Assembly: GCA_040219575.1 (NCBI GenBank)
Contig: JAVJSD010000013.1
Coordinates: 62,001-126,000, forward strand
DNA: 64,000 bases
Direction: 5' to 3'
Origin: JAVJSD01 sp040219575
GTDB taxonomy: Bacteria; Planctomycetota; Planctomycetia; Pirellulales; Pirellulaceae
Shown here: positions 26,957 through 35,525 of the stretch, in pieces
Layout of the letters: each line of letters opens with the position of its first letter
Numbering within the stretch: position 1 is the first letter of the stretch
Translations under genes and position numbers: made by a program
The notes under the pieces: model-generated
What the model saw: the letters and a program-made list of their open reading frames with translations, nothing else
The model's database searches: none
What the model was told of the DNA's origin: nothing

Positions 26957-28279
26957 TCACTTCGGCAGGAACTTCCAAATGGTCAGCGCCAAGGCGAGCA
27001 GGAAGAACAGCAGCACGGCGACCAGGACGACGACGGTGGCCGGCTTGTTGCGATAGCGCTCGCCGACCCACTTGGCGCGGCCGTTGAGGATCAGCAGCAC
27101 GCCGGCCAGCATGGGAATGAACAACGCCCCGACGATGGCGTTGGCCTTCTGCACGTCCTGAAAGTCGCCGATCATCAGCCCCAGGATCGGCACGGTGGCG
27201 ATGCCCCACAAGTACCCGCGATAGGGGAGTCCGCGCGTGTCGACCTGTTGCCTGTCGAATTCGCCTTCGCGCCACCGCGCCATGTTCCAGAAATCGGCGA
27301 ACAGGTACGGCACGCTCTGCCACACGCCCAGCAGGCTGCTGAAGACGGCGCCCCAGGCGCCGATCAGAAACGCCCAGCGCGCGGTCGGACCAATGCTCCC
27401 GAGCTTGAGCTCCACCTGGTCGGCGAGTTGCACCATCAGCGTGGCCCCCTTGCCCTCCAGGGTGGGAAGTTGGCTGCCGATGACCAGCATCGCCATGCCG
27501 AACAGGGCCGTCATGATGTAGCCGGTCGCCAGGTCGATGCGGCACGTCTTCAACGCCTCGACGCCCTCCCGGCCTTCCTCGCGAATCCAGTATCCGTAGC
27601 AGAGCACCGTAACCGTGCCGCCCACGCCGCCCATCAGCGCGATCGTCCATCCCAGCCCGTCGAAGTCGCTCTTGGGAATCCTGAAAAGGAACAATCCCTG
27701 GGCGACGTCCACCAGCGGCGGTTGCAGCGCGATCGCCGTGCCGAGCACCACCACGAACATCACCGCGATGCAGACGCCCATCACCCGCTCAAACCAGCGA
27801 TAGCCGCCGAAGCGGATGATCGCCGCGGCCACCGCGCTGTGCAGCATGCCGTACACGATCTTGTCGCCCTGGGCCGCCGTCCAGCCGGTCAGCGACGTCG
27901 GCAGCCAGGAGCCAGGCAACACGTTTCCAAACAGCGGAAAGAGAGCGTGGCCGGTCACGCCCACGGCGCTCATCAGCGCCGCGCCGACCAGGAAGCTCCA
28001 GGCCAGCAGATAGACGAGAAAGATCCAGCGGACAGGGCGCCCCAAATGATGGACCGCCCCTTCCAGCAGCGTATCCTTGGTGGCGAGTTGCCAACGAGCG
28101 AGTCCCTCGTTCAGCACAAACTTGAAGAACGCTCCCAACACGACCGCCCACAACACGGCCAGGCCCAACTTCGATCCGGTGAACGCCCCGGTCGATAGAT
28201 CGCCCGCGCCGACGCCGGTCGCCGCGACCAGCAATCCAGGGCCGATCAAGGCCAGCAGTCGTAGGGGTTTTCTCGGCAT
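26957..28279 (-). CDS. Divergent Nramp-family transporter
   Basis: 440 residues with about 11 membrane helices, starting MPRKPLRLLALIGPGLLVAAT. The overall pattern matches Nramp (SLC11) carriers: GPG before helix 1, a conserved amphipathic EGLARWQLATKDTL after helix 2 and a helix 6 segment MGGVGGTVTVL. The metal-site residues of classical Nramp (DPGN in helix 1, MPH in helix 6) are absent here: GAGD and TVL occupy those places. It therefore may not carry Mn2+ or Fe2+. Nramp-related carriers with altered sites transport other cations. The actual substrate is unknown. It stands as a single gene, divergent from the peroxiredoxin gene. Confidence 0.8.
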   Translation of the reverse strand: MPRKPLRLLALIGPGLLVAATGVGAGDLSTGAFTGSKLGLAVLWAVVLGAFFKFVLNEGLARWQLATKDTLLEGAVHHLGRPVRWIFLVYLLAWSFLVGAALMSAVGVTGHALFPLFGNVLPGSWLPTSLTGWTAAQGDKIVYGMLHSAVAAAIIRFGGYRWFERVMGVCIAVMFVVVLGTAIALQPPLVDVAQGLFLFRIPKSDFDGLGWTIALMGGVGGTVTVLCYGYWIREEGREGVEALKTCRIDLATGYIMTALFGMAMLVIGSQLPTLEGKGATLMVQLADQVELKLGSIGPTARWAFLIGAWGAVFSSLLGVWQSVPYLFADFWNMARWREGEFDRQQVDTRGLPYRGYLWGIATVPILGLMIGDFQDVQKANAIVGALFIPMLAGVLLILNGRAKWVGERYRNKPATVVVLVAVLLFFLLALALTIWKFLPK

Positions 28280-28489
28280 GGCGCGCGCGGGGGATTCGGG
28301 GGTGCATCAGTGTAGCAGCACGCTCGCCCGAAAAGGGGGATTGTCACGGAAATCCGCGGGATTCGGCCTCCCACGCCGAGCGCGGAACGGCCCCCTTGCA
28401 GGGCTCCAGTCGCAGCCGTAAGTTGGCGGATCAAGGACCATTGGAAACAAGCAAATACTGATATCTTCGACGATCGAAAGGGATCCAAG

Positions 28490-29083
28490 ATGAGCGTTCT
28501 CGTGCAGCAACCGGCGCCGGAATTCAAGGCCCAGGCCGTCATGCCCAACGGCAGCTTCAAGGAAGTCAGCCTGAGCGAATACAAAGGCAAGTACGTCCTG
28601 CTGTTCTTCTATCCGCTCGACTTCACGTTCGTCTGCCCGACCGAGATCATCGCCTTTTCCGACCGCGCCGCCGATTTCGAAAAGCTCGGCGTGCAGATTC
28701 TGGGCGCCTCGATCGATAGCCACTTTTCGCACCTCGCCTGGCGAAACACGCCCCGCACGGAAGGTGGACTGGGCGACATCCAGTTCCCGCTCGTGGCCGA
28801 CCTGAACAAGGACATCGCTCGGGCTTACGACGTGCTGCTGCCCGGCGGCATCGCCCTGCGGGGACTGTTCCTGATCGACAAGGAGGGCGTGGTGCGGCAT
28901 CAGGTGGTCAACGACTTGCCGCTCGGCCGCAGCGTCGATGAAGCGTTGCGAATGGTGCAGGCGCTGCAGTTCTTCGAGAAGAACGGCGAAGTCTGCCCCG
29001 CCAACTGGCAGGAGGGCGCCCGCACCATCAAGCCCACGCCCGACGCCAGCAAGGAATTCTTCGGCGCCGAATACGCCAGTTAG
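28490..29083 (+). CDS. Typical 2-Cys peroxiredoxin (AhpC/Prx1 type)
   Basis: 197 residues. The peroxidatic cysteine is Cys49 in FYPLDFTFVCPTEI, the hallmark of the Prx1/AhpC subfamily. The resolving cysteine is about residue 169 in GEVCPANW. The protein reduces hydrogen peroxide and organic hydroperoxides in the cytoplasm, normally recycled by thioredoxin or AhpF, neither of which is in the window. The length is normal for the subfamily. It is preceded by a 210-base spacer divergent from the Nramp gene and followed by a palindromic repeat cluster, so it is probably monocistronic. Confidence 0.93.
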   Translation: MSVLVQQPAPEFKAQAVMPNGSFKEVSLSEYKGKYVLLFFYPLDFTFVCPTEIIAFSDRAADFEKLGVQILGASIDSHFSHLAWRNTPRTEGGLGDIQFPLVADLNKDIARAYDVLLPGGIALRGLFLIDKEGVVRHQVVNDLPLGRSVDEALRMVQALQFFEKNGEVCPANWQEGARTIKPTPDASKEFFGAEYAS

Positions 29084-29110
29084 GCCAAGAAGAAAGTCGT
29101 GTTTGGTGCT

Positions 29111-29190
29111 CGTAACGGAAGTCGCCAGACGTCGCCAGACTTCCAGTGACTCGCGCGTCGCTGCTCGCAAGTCTGGTGACTTCCGCTACG
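29111..29190. repeat. Inverted repeat, GGAAGTC family
   Basis: Left arm CGTAACGGAAGTCGCCAGAC with a duplicated GTCGCCAGAC. The right arm is GTCTGGTGACTTCCGCTACG. It lies just downstream of the peroxiredoxin gene, where it could also act as a transcript end. Confidence 0.8.
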
Positions 29191-29291
29191 TCATGGCGAA
29201 TTTGGGTAAGACAGAGGCGCTGTTGCGGGTGAAAGCGATTCGCCGGAAGCCCGCGGGGATGCCGCGCCGATAAACCGGGATAAGCGCGACC

Positions 29292-29320
29292 TTGTACGAC
29301 GGACGTCCTCGTCCGTCGCA
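29292..29320. repeat. Dispersed palindrome, GGACGTCC family
   Basis: TTGTACGACGGACGTCCTCG followed by TCCGTCG. The core GACGGACG...CGTCCGTC is nearly self-complementary. A degenerate ATGTCCGTCGTGC lies 60 bases on. Confidence 0.6.
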
Positions 29321-29457
29321 TCCGTCATCGACCGGGACTGCCGGTCCGTCGCCTGCATGCTGCTTCCTTCGACGGACAAAGATAGATGTCCGTCGTGCTG
29401 GTCGCGTGACGCCGGTTCGCTTGTCGCCCGAGATCCCCGCACACCCCCAAAGTCGCC

Positions 29458-30414
29458 ATGAAATCGACCTTCCGCTTCCGCCTGGTCGCGCTTTCACTAA
29501 CCAGTTGTCTTTTGACGGTAGCCGCCACGCCCGCCCAGGCGTCGGAACCGCTGGTGCCCGGCACCGGTACGATCCTCAAACAGGTGGGCGACGATTTTGA
29601 AGATCCCGATTGGAAATACATCTTCAACAATCCCAAGAGCACGGAAGACAACGACAAGAGCCAGCGACTGCCGGCCGGCAAGTCGGTCAACGGACGCTGG
29701 TACGAGGGGGCGAAACGGGGTCATCCCGATATCGTCGAACGCGTCGAGACGCCTCCCGGAGGTCTCGAGGGAAGCACCGGTTCGCTGCTGTTGCGCTCGG
29801 TGCGGACCGGCATTCCAGGACGGCCCAGCCATCGCATGCAGCAAGACGACTTCATCGGCAACGTGAACTACCGCGTCGGCGGCAGCATTCCCGTTTCGCG
29901 CAGTCCGAGCGTGGTCGTCCGCGTGTTCTTTCCGCCCATCGACACCTGGGAGGAGCGAAGCGGCCCAACGTTCGCCTTCCGCTCGGCCGTGACGACGCAT
30001 ATCAACAAGCCCAGTGGAAACGGATTCTTCCGTGGTTCGTCGTACGAGTCGGAAACGTACTACCCGGGCTTCTTCGTCGAACTCGACAGCAAGAAGTACA
30101 ACGGCCGCGACTACGATTCGGCCAACTTCCGCATCCGCGCCAGCCGGGGCGGCGACTTCAAAGGCCCGCAGATCACGCAGACCGGTTGGTGGACGATGGG
30201 CATGTCGTTCACGCCCGACGGCCAGGTGCACTACTTCGCCAAGCCGGGCATCGAGGACCTGACGGCCGAGGACCACGTCACGTCACAGTTCCCCTACGGC
30301 TATCGCTGCGAGCACTTCAGCACGTTTTTCTTCAACGTGTGCAGCGTCGACGACGGCCGAACCTGGTCGACGCCCTGGATTGTCGACGACCCCGCGGTGT
30401 ATGTGCTGCGGTAG
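29458..30414 (+). CDS. Secreted conserved hypothetical protein
   Basis: 318 residues. A clear signal peptide occupies about 1-28 (FRLVALSLTSCLLTVAATPAQA). The mature part is beta-rich with many aromatic and glycine residues (YYPGFFVELDSKKYNGRDY, GWWTMGMSFTPDGQVHYF), and looks like a jelly-roll or lectin-type sandwich. I do not recognise a named family. The start VGDDFEDPDWKYIFNNPKS resembles planctomycete secreted proteins with LamG-like folds. No catalytic motif is evident. It is an isolated gene between the peroxiredoxin and AhpD-like genes. It is probably periplasmic or cell-surface. Confidence 0.75.
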   Translation: MKSTFRFRLVALSLTSCLLTVAATPAQASEPLVPGTGTILKQVGDDFEDPDWKYIFNNPKSTEDNDKSQRLPAGKSVNGRWYEGAKRGHPDIVERVETPPGGLEGSTGSLLLRSVRTGIPGRPSHRMQQDDFIGNVNYRVGGSIPVSRSPSVVVRVFFPPIDTWEERSGPTFAFRSAVTTHINKPSGNGFFRGSSYESETYYPGFFVELDSKKYNGRDYDSANFRIRASRGGDFKGPQITQTGWWTMGMSFTPDGQVHYFAKPGIEDLTAEDHVTSQFPYGYRCEHFSTFFFNVCSVDDGRTWSTPWIVDDPAVYVLR

Positions 30415-30444
30415 CGAGGCGGAAAGAAACGCCGAGCCATCGGC

Positions 30445-30876
30445 TCACTCAAGCGGCGGCCGAACGTCGGGTTCGACCTGGTAACCGTCGGCCAGCGAAT
30501 TGGTGGCGTTGAACAGGCTGGCGATCTCCAGCACTTCCCCCAGCAGTTCGACGTCGCCGCCGAGCTTCATCAGCGCGGCCGTGTGCGAGTTAACGCAGTA
30601 CGCGCAGCCGTTGGTGGCGGAGACCGCCAGGGCGATCATCTCGCGGACCTGGGGAGCGAGGCGGCTGGTGCGGCCGACCGCCTCCGGATGCATGGCGGTC
30701 TTGAGCCGAGTCCAGATCTGCTCCAGCAGCACGGGATTGGTCGCCAGCACGCGCCAGAAGTTGGGAATGAAGTCGATGTTCTTGGTGCGTTTGATGTCGT
30801 CGTAGATCTCGCGCACCTTGCCGGTCGCCTCGGCATCCTCGACGGGTTTGACGGTAGCGATGCGTGGTTCGCTCAT
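30445..30876 (-). CDS. AhpD-like / carboxymuconolactone decarboxylase family protein
   Basis: 143 residues from the ATG at 30876, chosen because the upstream extension has no homologous look. The motif NGCAYCVNSHTAAL (Cys91, Cys94, His98) is the CxxC...H active site of AhpD-type alkylhydroperoxidases. Upstream residues VREIYDDIKRTKNIDFIPNFWRVLATNP match the peroxidase-related family of this fold. It probably catalyses thiol-dependent peroxide reduction in the cytoplasm. It converges on the secreted protein gene (30 bases between stops). The peroxiredoxin gene lies 1.4 kb away on the other strand, so shared regulation is possible but not shown. Confidence 0.85.
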   Translation of the reverse strand: MSEPRIATVKPVEDAEATGKVREIYDDIKRTKNIDFIPNFWRVLATNPVLLEQIWTRLKTAMHPEAVGRTSRLAPQVREMIALAVSATNGCAYCVNSHTAALMKLGGDVELLGEVLEIASLFNATNSLADGYQVEPDVRPPLE

Positions 30877-31032
30877 TCGATGCTCCTGCGACAGGACTCG
30901 AAGGTGGTCGGCTAGACGACCATCGCATCCCAAGCCGACGGCTTTGCCGTCTGCGCCAACGCGAACGGCTTCGACCAGGTCGAAGCCGCTTGCGGGAAAT
31001 TGCCAATCGTCGCGATGTTTAGGGGGCCGCAA

Positions 31033-32247
31033 TTATTGGGGTGCGTTCGGGTCGCGGACGTAGGGCTCCATCACCTTCGTGTTGCGTTCCACGGCCAGTA
31101 CGATGGTGCGTTGCTCCATGCCATCGCCGCTGCTGGCGACCACGGGGAGCACCTGCCGCTTGTCCGGCATGGAAAGCCGGACGGTGAAGGTGCCGTCGGC
31201 GCGAAGCTTCACCGGTTCGCCGCCGAGCGTGACATGTGCATCGGGCCGCGTGGTGCCGTAGATGATCATTTCAGCATCGACTTCGAATTCGAAGTCGCGT
31301 TTGCGATTGAGCGTCGCCTCGGCGCCGATGCCGTAGCGCGTCACCATGGGGGCACCCATCGGGCGTCGCAGCCGCTCTTCGAACATCTCCTGCAATTCGC
31401 CGGCGTTCGACTCTTCGTGGCCGCCGCTTTGGGCGTAGATCTTTTCGTAGTTCTCCGCCACATCGGTCCAATTCTTGTCGATGGCGTCGCTGCTGCCGGG
31501 CATGGGCGTGGTGATGACGTTGCTGCGCACGATCTGGAAGAAGCGCCCATCCTGCGACAAGTAGCCCACCGCGATCCGATAGCTCTTGGGGGGCGTCTTG
31601 ATGTCGATGTACCAGTTGTTGACGCCGCCGTGAATTTCGATATCCCGCGCGACGCGCTCCGCCGCGCTGGTCGTCGTGCCACCGTCGACCTCCAACATCC
31701 GCAAGGTCGGTTTGGCCAGGTGCCAGTGTTCCGCCATGGCCGCGCGGACGCGCTGCACGCTCTGCCGCGTCACTTCCCAACTCGCCTGCAGCCAATATGC
31801 GTCACGAACCATCAACACCGCCCGATCCTTGACCGGACCGCTGTTGGCCTTGCCGTTCGACGTTCCGTTGGAATGGGCCAGCGCGAGGTCTTTCGATTCG
31901 GTGCGTTTGGCGTTCACCTTGCGGATGCGCCGCGCCGCGGTCGGGCTGGTCGCCTTCTTGGACGACCTGGCCGTCGACTTGGCGCGGCTCGTCGGCGACT
32001 TCGCCGAGGCGGCGCTTTTGCCCGCCGACGCCGTGCTCTTACGGCGCTTGGCCGAAGTGGTCTTGGCGGCGGCCTTCTTGCTCGAACCGTTGCGGGACGA
32101 TTTCGACTTACTGGCGTCGGCCAGCCTCAACAAAGCGCGAACCAATTGTTCCTTACGCATCGAATGCCAACCGCTAACGCCTTTTTTCTTGGCGAGTTGA
32201 GCGAGGTCTTTCGAAGTGCGTTCTCGAAGCGATGCTGCCGTAATCAA
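31033..32247 (-). CDS. DUF4912 domain protein with N-terminal Rho-N/SAP-like helix and Lys/Ala/Ser-rich linker
   Basis: 404 residues if it starts at TTG 32247. That codon follows GGAGGAAACAGTCCA, an excellent Shine-Dalgarno, and no better ATG exists. Residues 6-40 (LRERTSKDLAQLAKKKGVSG) look like a Rho N-terminal/SAP helical module. About 45-120 is a histone-like lysine, alanine and serine-rich linker. The DUF4912 domain follows (DAYWLQASWEVTR, NNWYIDI, YLSQDGRFFQIVRSNVITTP), and a beta-rich tail ends at VMEPYVRDPNAPQ. The basic N-terminus suggests nucleic-acid or chromatin association, but no function is established for DUF4912. It is monocistronic. Confidence 0.75.
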   Translation of the reverse strand: MITAASLRERTSKDLAQLAKKKGVSGWHSMRKEQLVRALLRLADASKSKSSRNGSSKKAAAKTTSAKRRKSTASAGKSAASAKSPTSRAKSTARSSKKATSPTAARRIRKVNAKRTESKDLALAHSNGTSNGKANSGPVKDRAVLMVRDAYWLQASWEVTRQSVQRVRAAMAEHWHLAKPTLRMLEVDGGTTTSAAERVARDIEIHGGVNNWYIDIKTPPKSYRIAVGYLSQDGRFFQIVRSNVITTPMPGSSDAIDKNWTDVAENYEKIYAQSGGHEESNAGELQEMFEERLRRPMGAPMVTRYGIGAEATLNRKRDFEFEVDAEMIIYGTTRPDAHVTLGGEPVKLRADGTFTVRLSMPDKRQVLPVVASSGDGMEQRTIVLAVERNTKVMEPYVRDPNAPQ

Positions 32248-33013
32248 TGGACTGTTTCCTCCGCGTTGCGCGACGCGAGTTGGCCCTGGGGGCGGCACAA
32301 GTTGTGGTTTGAGCGTCGTCCCTGACTTGCCGATAACGCTGCAAACCCGCTCAGCAGTCCGTAGCGAAAGGGGGTTCGGGGGGGAGCACGACACGGCACC
32401 GGGCCAGACGTCGCGCGAACCTGCAATTGGGGGGATGAGGGTCTCCACCCTGGGTGAAAATCGAATGCTCGGCTGCTGACTCCGCGGTCGCACCCAAGGG
32501 GGACGCCTGGGCTGAATGAATGTTGGCAGCAATCCTTCGTCCTTGAGGACAAATCCTCAGTCCTTAAGGACCGTGCGTTTCTTGCGGATGAAGCAGCGTG
32601 ATGCGTACTTTCAACGTCTGTGAGTCTAATCGATTCTCCAGAAAAAGGCAACGTTTACCCCCCCCACAGGGACCATTGCTGTGTTTTGCGGATCGTGCAA
32701 CATTTGAATCTGTCGAGACTTATCGCGATTCAACAAAAGTGACTCTTCGCACGCCGAGTTGGGTTTCCCACAAATCGCCGTCTGCGCGACGGAGGTTCGC
32801 GCGTGACGAGTTCGGCCTTTGAAGTTTGGTTTGCTACCCCCAGCAAGCGTGCGACCCAATGACGCCGAGCCCGCGTCTGGCGGCGATCATGGCTCTATCT
32901 TCAAGCAACCACGCAAGTTCCGTCGGCGCGCAGGCCCAGGTGCGATACAATTCCCTCGAGTTCGCGCATCTCTCCCCTCTTTGGTGCTATTCGCAATCGG
33001 GAATCCCAGCCAC
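32248..33013. other. Long intergenic region between divergent genes
   Basis: Nearly 770 bases without a convincing gene. It holds the Shine-Dalgarno of the DUF4912 gene at its left edge, a pair of 12-bp palindromes at 32539-32571, and presumably the divergent promoters. No RNA gene or riboswitch was recognised. Confidence 0.5.
32539..32571. promoter_or_regulatory. Two tandem 12-bp palindromes, operator-like
   Basis: GTCCTTGAGGAC at 32539-32550 and GTCCTTAAGGAC at 32560-32571, with centres 21 bp apart. The intervening TGAGGACAAATCCTCA can also form a six-pair hairpin. Two similar dyads two helical turns apart suggest a repressor or activator site, but the site is about 290 bases from the nearer start. 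Confidence 0.35.
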
Positions 33014-33787
33014 ATGTCCGAAGAACCGCTGATCGCCGTCTTTGTCGATTTTGAAAACCTGGCGCTCGGCGTGCGGCACATGAAGGCCGGGAAATTCGAG
33101 ATTCAGACGATTCTCAAACGTCTGCTGGAGAAGGGACGCCTGGTGTACAAGCGGGCCTACTGCGACTGGAGCAACTACCGGGACGCCGTCAAGGAATTCC
33201 ATGGCCAGGGAATCGAATTGATTGACATTCCCCAGTCGAAGATGAGCGGCAAGAACAGCGCCGATATCCGCATGGTCGTCGACGCCCTCGACCTTTGCTA
33301 CTCCAAGCAGCACATCGACGTGTTCGCCCTTATCTCGGGCGACAGCGATTTCTCGCCGCTGGTGTCGAAGCTGAAGGAAAACAATAAGCGCGTGCTGGGC
33401 TGCGGCGTGAAAAGCTCCACCTCCGACCTGCTGATCGGCAACTGCGACGAGTTCATCTACTACGACGACCTGATCCGCGTGGCGAAGAAACCCAAGAAGC
33501 CCACCACCAAGGCGAAAACCGACGACGACAAACGCCAGGAGGCGTCCGACCGCGTGGTGGAGGTGGTGGACTCGCTCGAGCAGGACTACGATCCGCTGTG
33601 GGGTTCGATGCTCAAACAGGCCATTCGCCGTGTTTACCCCGGCTTCAGCGAGAGCTACTACGGATATCGCAGCTTTTCCGACTTGCTCGAGGACATCAGC
33701 GACCAGGGGCTGCTGCAACTCGAATACGACGACAGCCGCGGCAATTACAAAGTCAGCCGAGGCGGAAGCCCCCGTGCCAAGAAGTAG
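33014..33787 (+). CDS. NYN domain ribonuclease-like protein with C-terminal OST-HTH (LOTUS) domain
   Basis: 257 residues from the ATG at 33014. The NYN (PIN-like, DUF88/LabA) domain covers about 1-150 with the acidic motifs AVFVDFENLAL (Asp12), NSADIRMVVDAL and ISGDSDFSPLV, the metal-binding residues expected for an RNase. A charged linker leads to a LOTUS/OST-HTH domain (YDPLWGSMLKQAIRRVYPGF, FSDLLEDISDQGLL), known as an RNA or G-quadruplex binder. The combination is typical of bacterial NYN-LOTUS proteins inferred to act in RNA degradation or processing. It is a single gene, immediately followed by one arm of an 85-bp inverted repeat. Confidence 0.88.
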   Translation: MSEEPLIAVFVDFENLALGVRHMKAGKFEIQTILKRLLEKGRLVYKRAYCDWSNYRDAVKEFHGQGIELIDIPQSKMSGKNSADIRMVVDALDLCYSKQHIDVFALISGDSDFSPLVSKLKENNKRVLGCGVKSSTSDLLIGNCDEFIYYDDLIRVAKKPKKPTTKAKTDDDKRQEASDRVVEVVDSLEQDYDPLWGSMLKQAIRRVYPGFSESYYGYRSFSDLLEDISDQGLLQLEYDDSRGNYKVSRGGSPRAKK

Positions 33788-33871
33788 TGAGTGGTGAGTG
33801 GTGAGTGGTGGACGCGACGGGCGAACTTGCTCCAAGCCGACGACTTGTCGTCGTGAGTAGGTTAGTTGGTG
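33787..33871. repeat. Left arm of an 85-bp inverted repeat flanking the monooxygenase gene
   Basis: Begins GTGAGTGGTGAGTGGTGAGT and ends GTTAGTTGGTG. Its reverse complement matches 35409-35493 with about six mismatches. It covers the last three codons and stop of the monooxygenase gene. Confidence 0.9.
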
Positions 33872-35205
33872 TTAGAGCGGCCTGGTTTCTTGAAGCGTTG
33901 GATCAGGCGCTTTAGTTGTCGGCGATAGTGGTAGTGCTCGACCTCGATCGCGTGCCGCGGGGTGTCGATGTAGTGGATGCCGTGGCCGAGGTCCGTGGCG
34001 GCGCCCTTCTTGAGTTCGCGGAACCAGCGCGCCCTGGGCGGGTCGCGTTCCTGCGACAACACATAGCGGGCCATTAGCTGCGCCTGCAAGTCGGCCAGTC
34101 CCCAAATGCCGCTGTCGGGCTGAATCAGGCCGGCGACGAACAGGTCGTCGTACTGGGGATGAAACGCGTTCAAGAACAACCGCGGCCGCTCGTCCTGCCA
34201 TGCCAGGTGTTGTTGATCGAGAAACGGGAAACTCAGTTTGTAGCCGGTGGCGTAGATCACCAGGTCGATTGGCTCGCGGCTGCCGTCGACGAATCGCACG
34301 ACGTCGCCGTCGAGACATTCGATGTCGCCCTTGAAGCGGAGGTCGCCGTGCCCCGCCCAGTAGAGCAGTTGCGAGTTGACGATGGGGTGCGTCTCGAACA
34401 GCTTGTGATCGGGGGCGGGCAGGCCGTAACGTTGCGGTCGTCCCTGAGCCGCCCAGACGACGAGTCCGGTGGTCCAGCGCCGCAGCCAGAGCGGGAGATG
34501 CATCTTGTGCAGCCGCTCGCCGCAGACGTCGATCGGTCGTCCGAACAGGAACTTCGGCAGGAAGTGGTAGCCACGGCGGAGGCTGTGCAGGGCGGCCTTC
34601 GCGTGTTGGGCGGCCTCCACCGCGATATCGCAACCGGAGTTTCCCGCGCCCACGATCAGCACGCGGCGGCCCTTGAGTTGCTCCACCGACTTGTACTGCG
34701 CCGAGTGCATCACCTCGCCGGCGAACTCGCCCGGATACTGCGGCCACTTGGGATCCCAATGGTGCCCGTTGGCCACCACCACGCCTCGATACCGTCGCGG
34801 CGCGTCGCGGCCGGCCAGCCAGACATCCCAACCGGCGGCCGGGTCTCCCGACGGCGGGCGCTCGACGCGGTCGATCGAATGCCCAAAGGTGATGCGATCG
34901 TACAGGCCGAACTGCCTGGCGTACGAGCGCAGGTACTCGTGCACCTGGCGGTGGCTGGGGTAGGGGGGGAACTCCCGCGGCATGCGGAAGTCGGTGAATT
35001 CCGTCAGGCGTTTCGACGAAATCAGATGCGCCGACTCGTAGCAGCGGCTGGAGGAGCGTCCGAAGTACCAGTTCCCGCCGACGTCGTCCTCCCGCTCGTA
35101 GCAGTCGAAGGCGATGCCCGCCTGCTGAAAGTTCTTCGCCACCGTCAACCCGCACGGGCCGGCGCCGATAATGCAGAACTTCTCGCTGGTTTCGGTGTCA
35201 CTCAT
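33862..35205 (-). CDS. Flavin-containing monooxygenase / Baeyer-Villiger-type FAD oxidoreductase
   Basis: 447 residues from the ATG at 35205 (MSDTETSEKF), chosen because the FAD motif starts right after it. The first dinucleotide fold is GAGPCG at 14-19 with YEREDDVGGNW, and the second is VLIVGAGNSG near 190. The FxGxxxHSxxY fingerprint of class B flavoprotein monooxygenases is present as FAGEVMHSAQYK. It should use NADPH and O2 to oxygenate a soft nucleophile or ketone. Substrate unknown. The gene is bracketed by an 85-bp inverted repeat, and its C-terminal codons lie inside the left arm, which is unusual for a housekeeping enzyme. Confidence 0.9.
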   Translation of the reverse strand: MSDTETSEKFCIIGAGPCGLTVAKNFQQAGIAFDCYEREDDVGGNWYFGRSSSRCYESAHLISSKRLTEFTDFRMPREFPPYPSHRQVHEYLRSYARQFGLYDRITFGHSIDRVERPPSGDPAAGWDVWLAGRDAPRRYRGVVVANGHHWDPKWPQYPGEFAGEVMHSAQYKSVEQLKGRRVLIVGAGNSGCDIAVEAAQHAKAALHSLRRGYHFLPKFLFGRPIDVCGERLHKMHLPLWLRRWTTGLVVWAAQGRPQRYGLPAPDHKLFETHPIVNSQLLYWAGHGDLRFKGDIECLDGDVVRFVDGSREPIDLVIYATGYKLSFPFLDQQHLAWQDERPRLFLNAFHPQYDDLFVAGLIQPDSGIWGLADLQAQLMARYVLSQERDPPRARWFRELKKGAATDLGHGIHYIDTPRHAIEVEHYHYRRQLKRLIQRFKKPGRSNTN

Positions 35206-35349
35206 GGACGGGACTGTGGACTTGGGATGTATGCATCTGCTGGTTGGCATATAAAACATTGGAGACGGCTTCGGCAATCCCCCCGGGCCGGAGACGCCGG
35301 CGGAAGTCGCCGCTGGTTGCGGGGGGAGGCGGTGGCGAGATGGCGACGT

Positions 35350-35400
35350 CGGCACGAAATGACCAATGACCAAGTCCCAATGACCAAGGGGAACCGACAC
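35350..35400. repeat. Short direct repeats of AATGACCAA
   Basis: The words AATGACCAATGACCAA and CCCAATGACCAAGGGG recur within 50 bases upstream of the monooxygenase gene, directly next to the right inverted-repeat arm. No coding value is evident. Confidence 0.5.
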
Positions 35401-35408
35401 TCCCAATT

Positions 35409-35493
35409 CACCAACTCACCTATTCACGACGACAAGTCGTCGGCTTGGAGTGACTTCGCCCGTCGCGTCCACCACTCACCACTCACCACTCAC
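35409..35493. repeat. Right arm of the 85-bp inverted repeat
   Basis: Begins CACCAACTCACCTATTCACG and continues GACGACAAGTCGTCGGC. The CCACTCA heptamer tract at its end extends to about 35510, just before the start of the tRNA nucleotidyltransferase gene. Confidence 0.9.
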
Positions 35494-35525
35494 CACTCAC
35501 CACTCACCACCTCCCACCTCCCACC

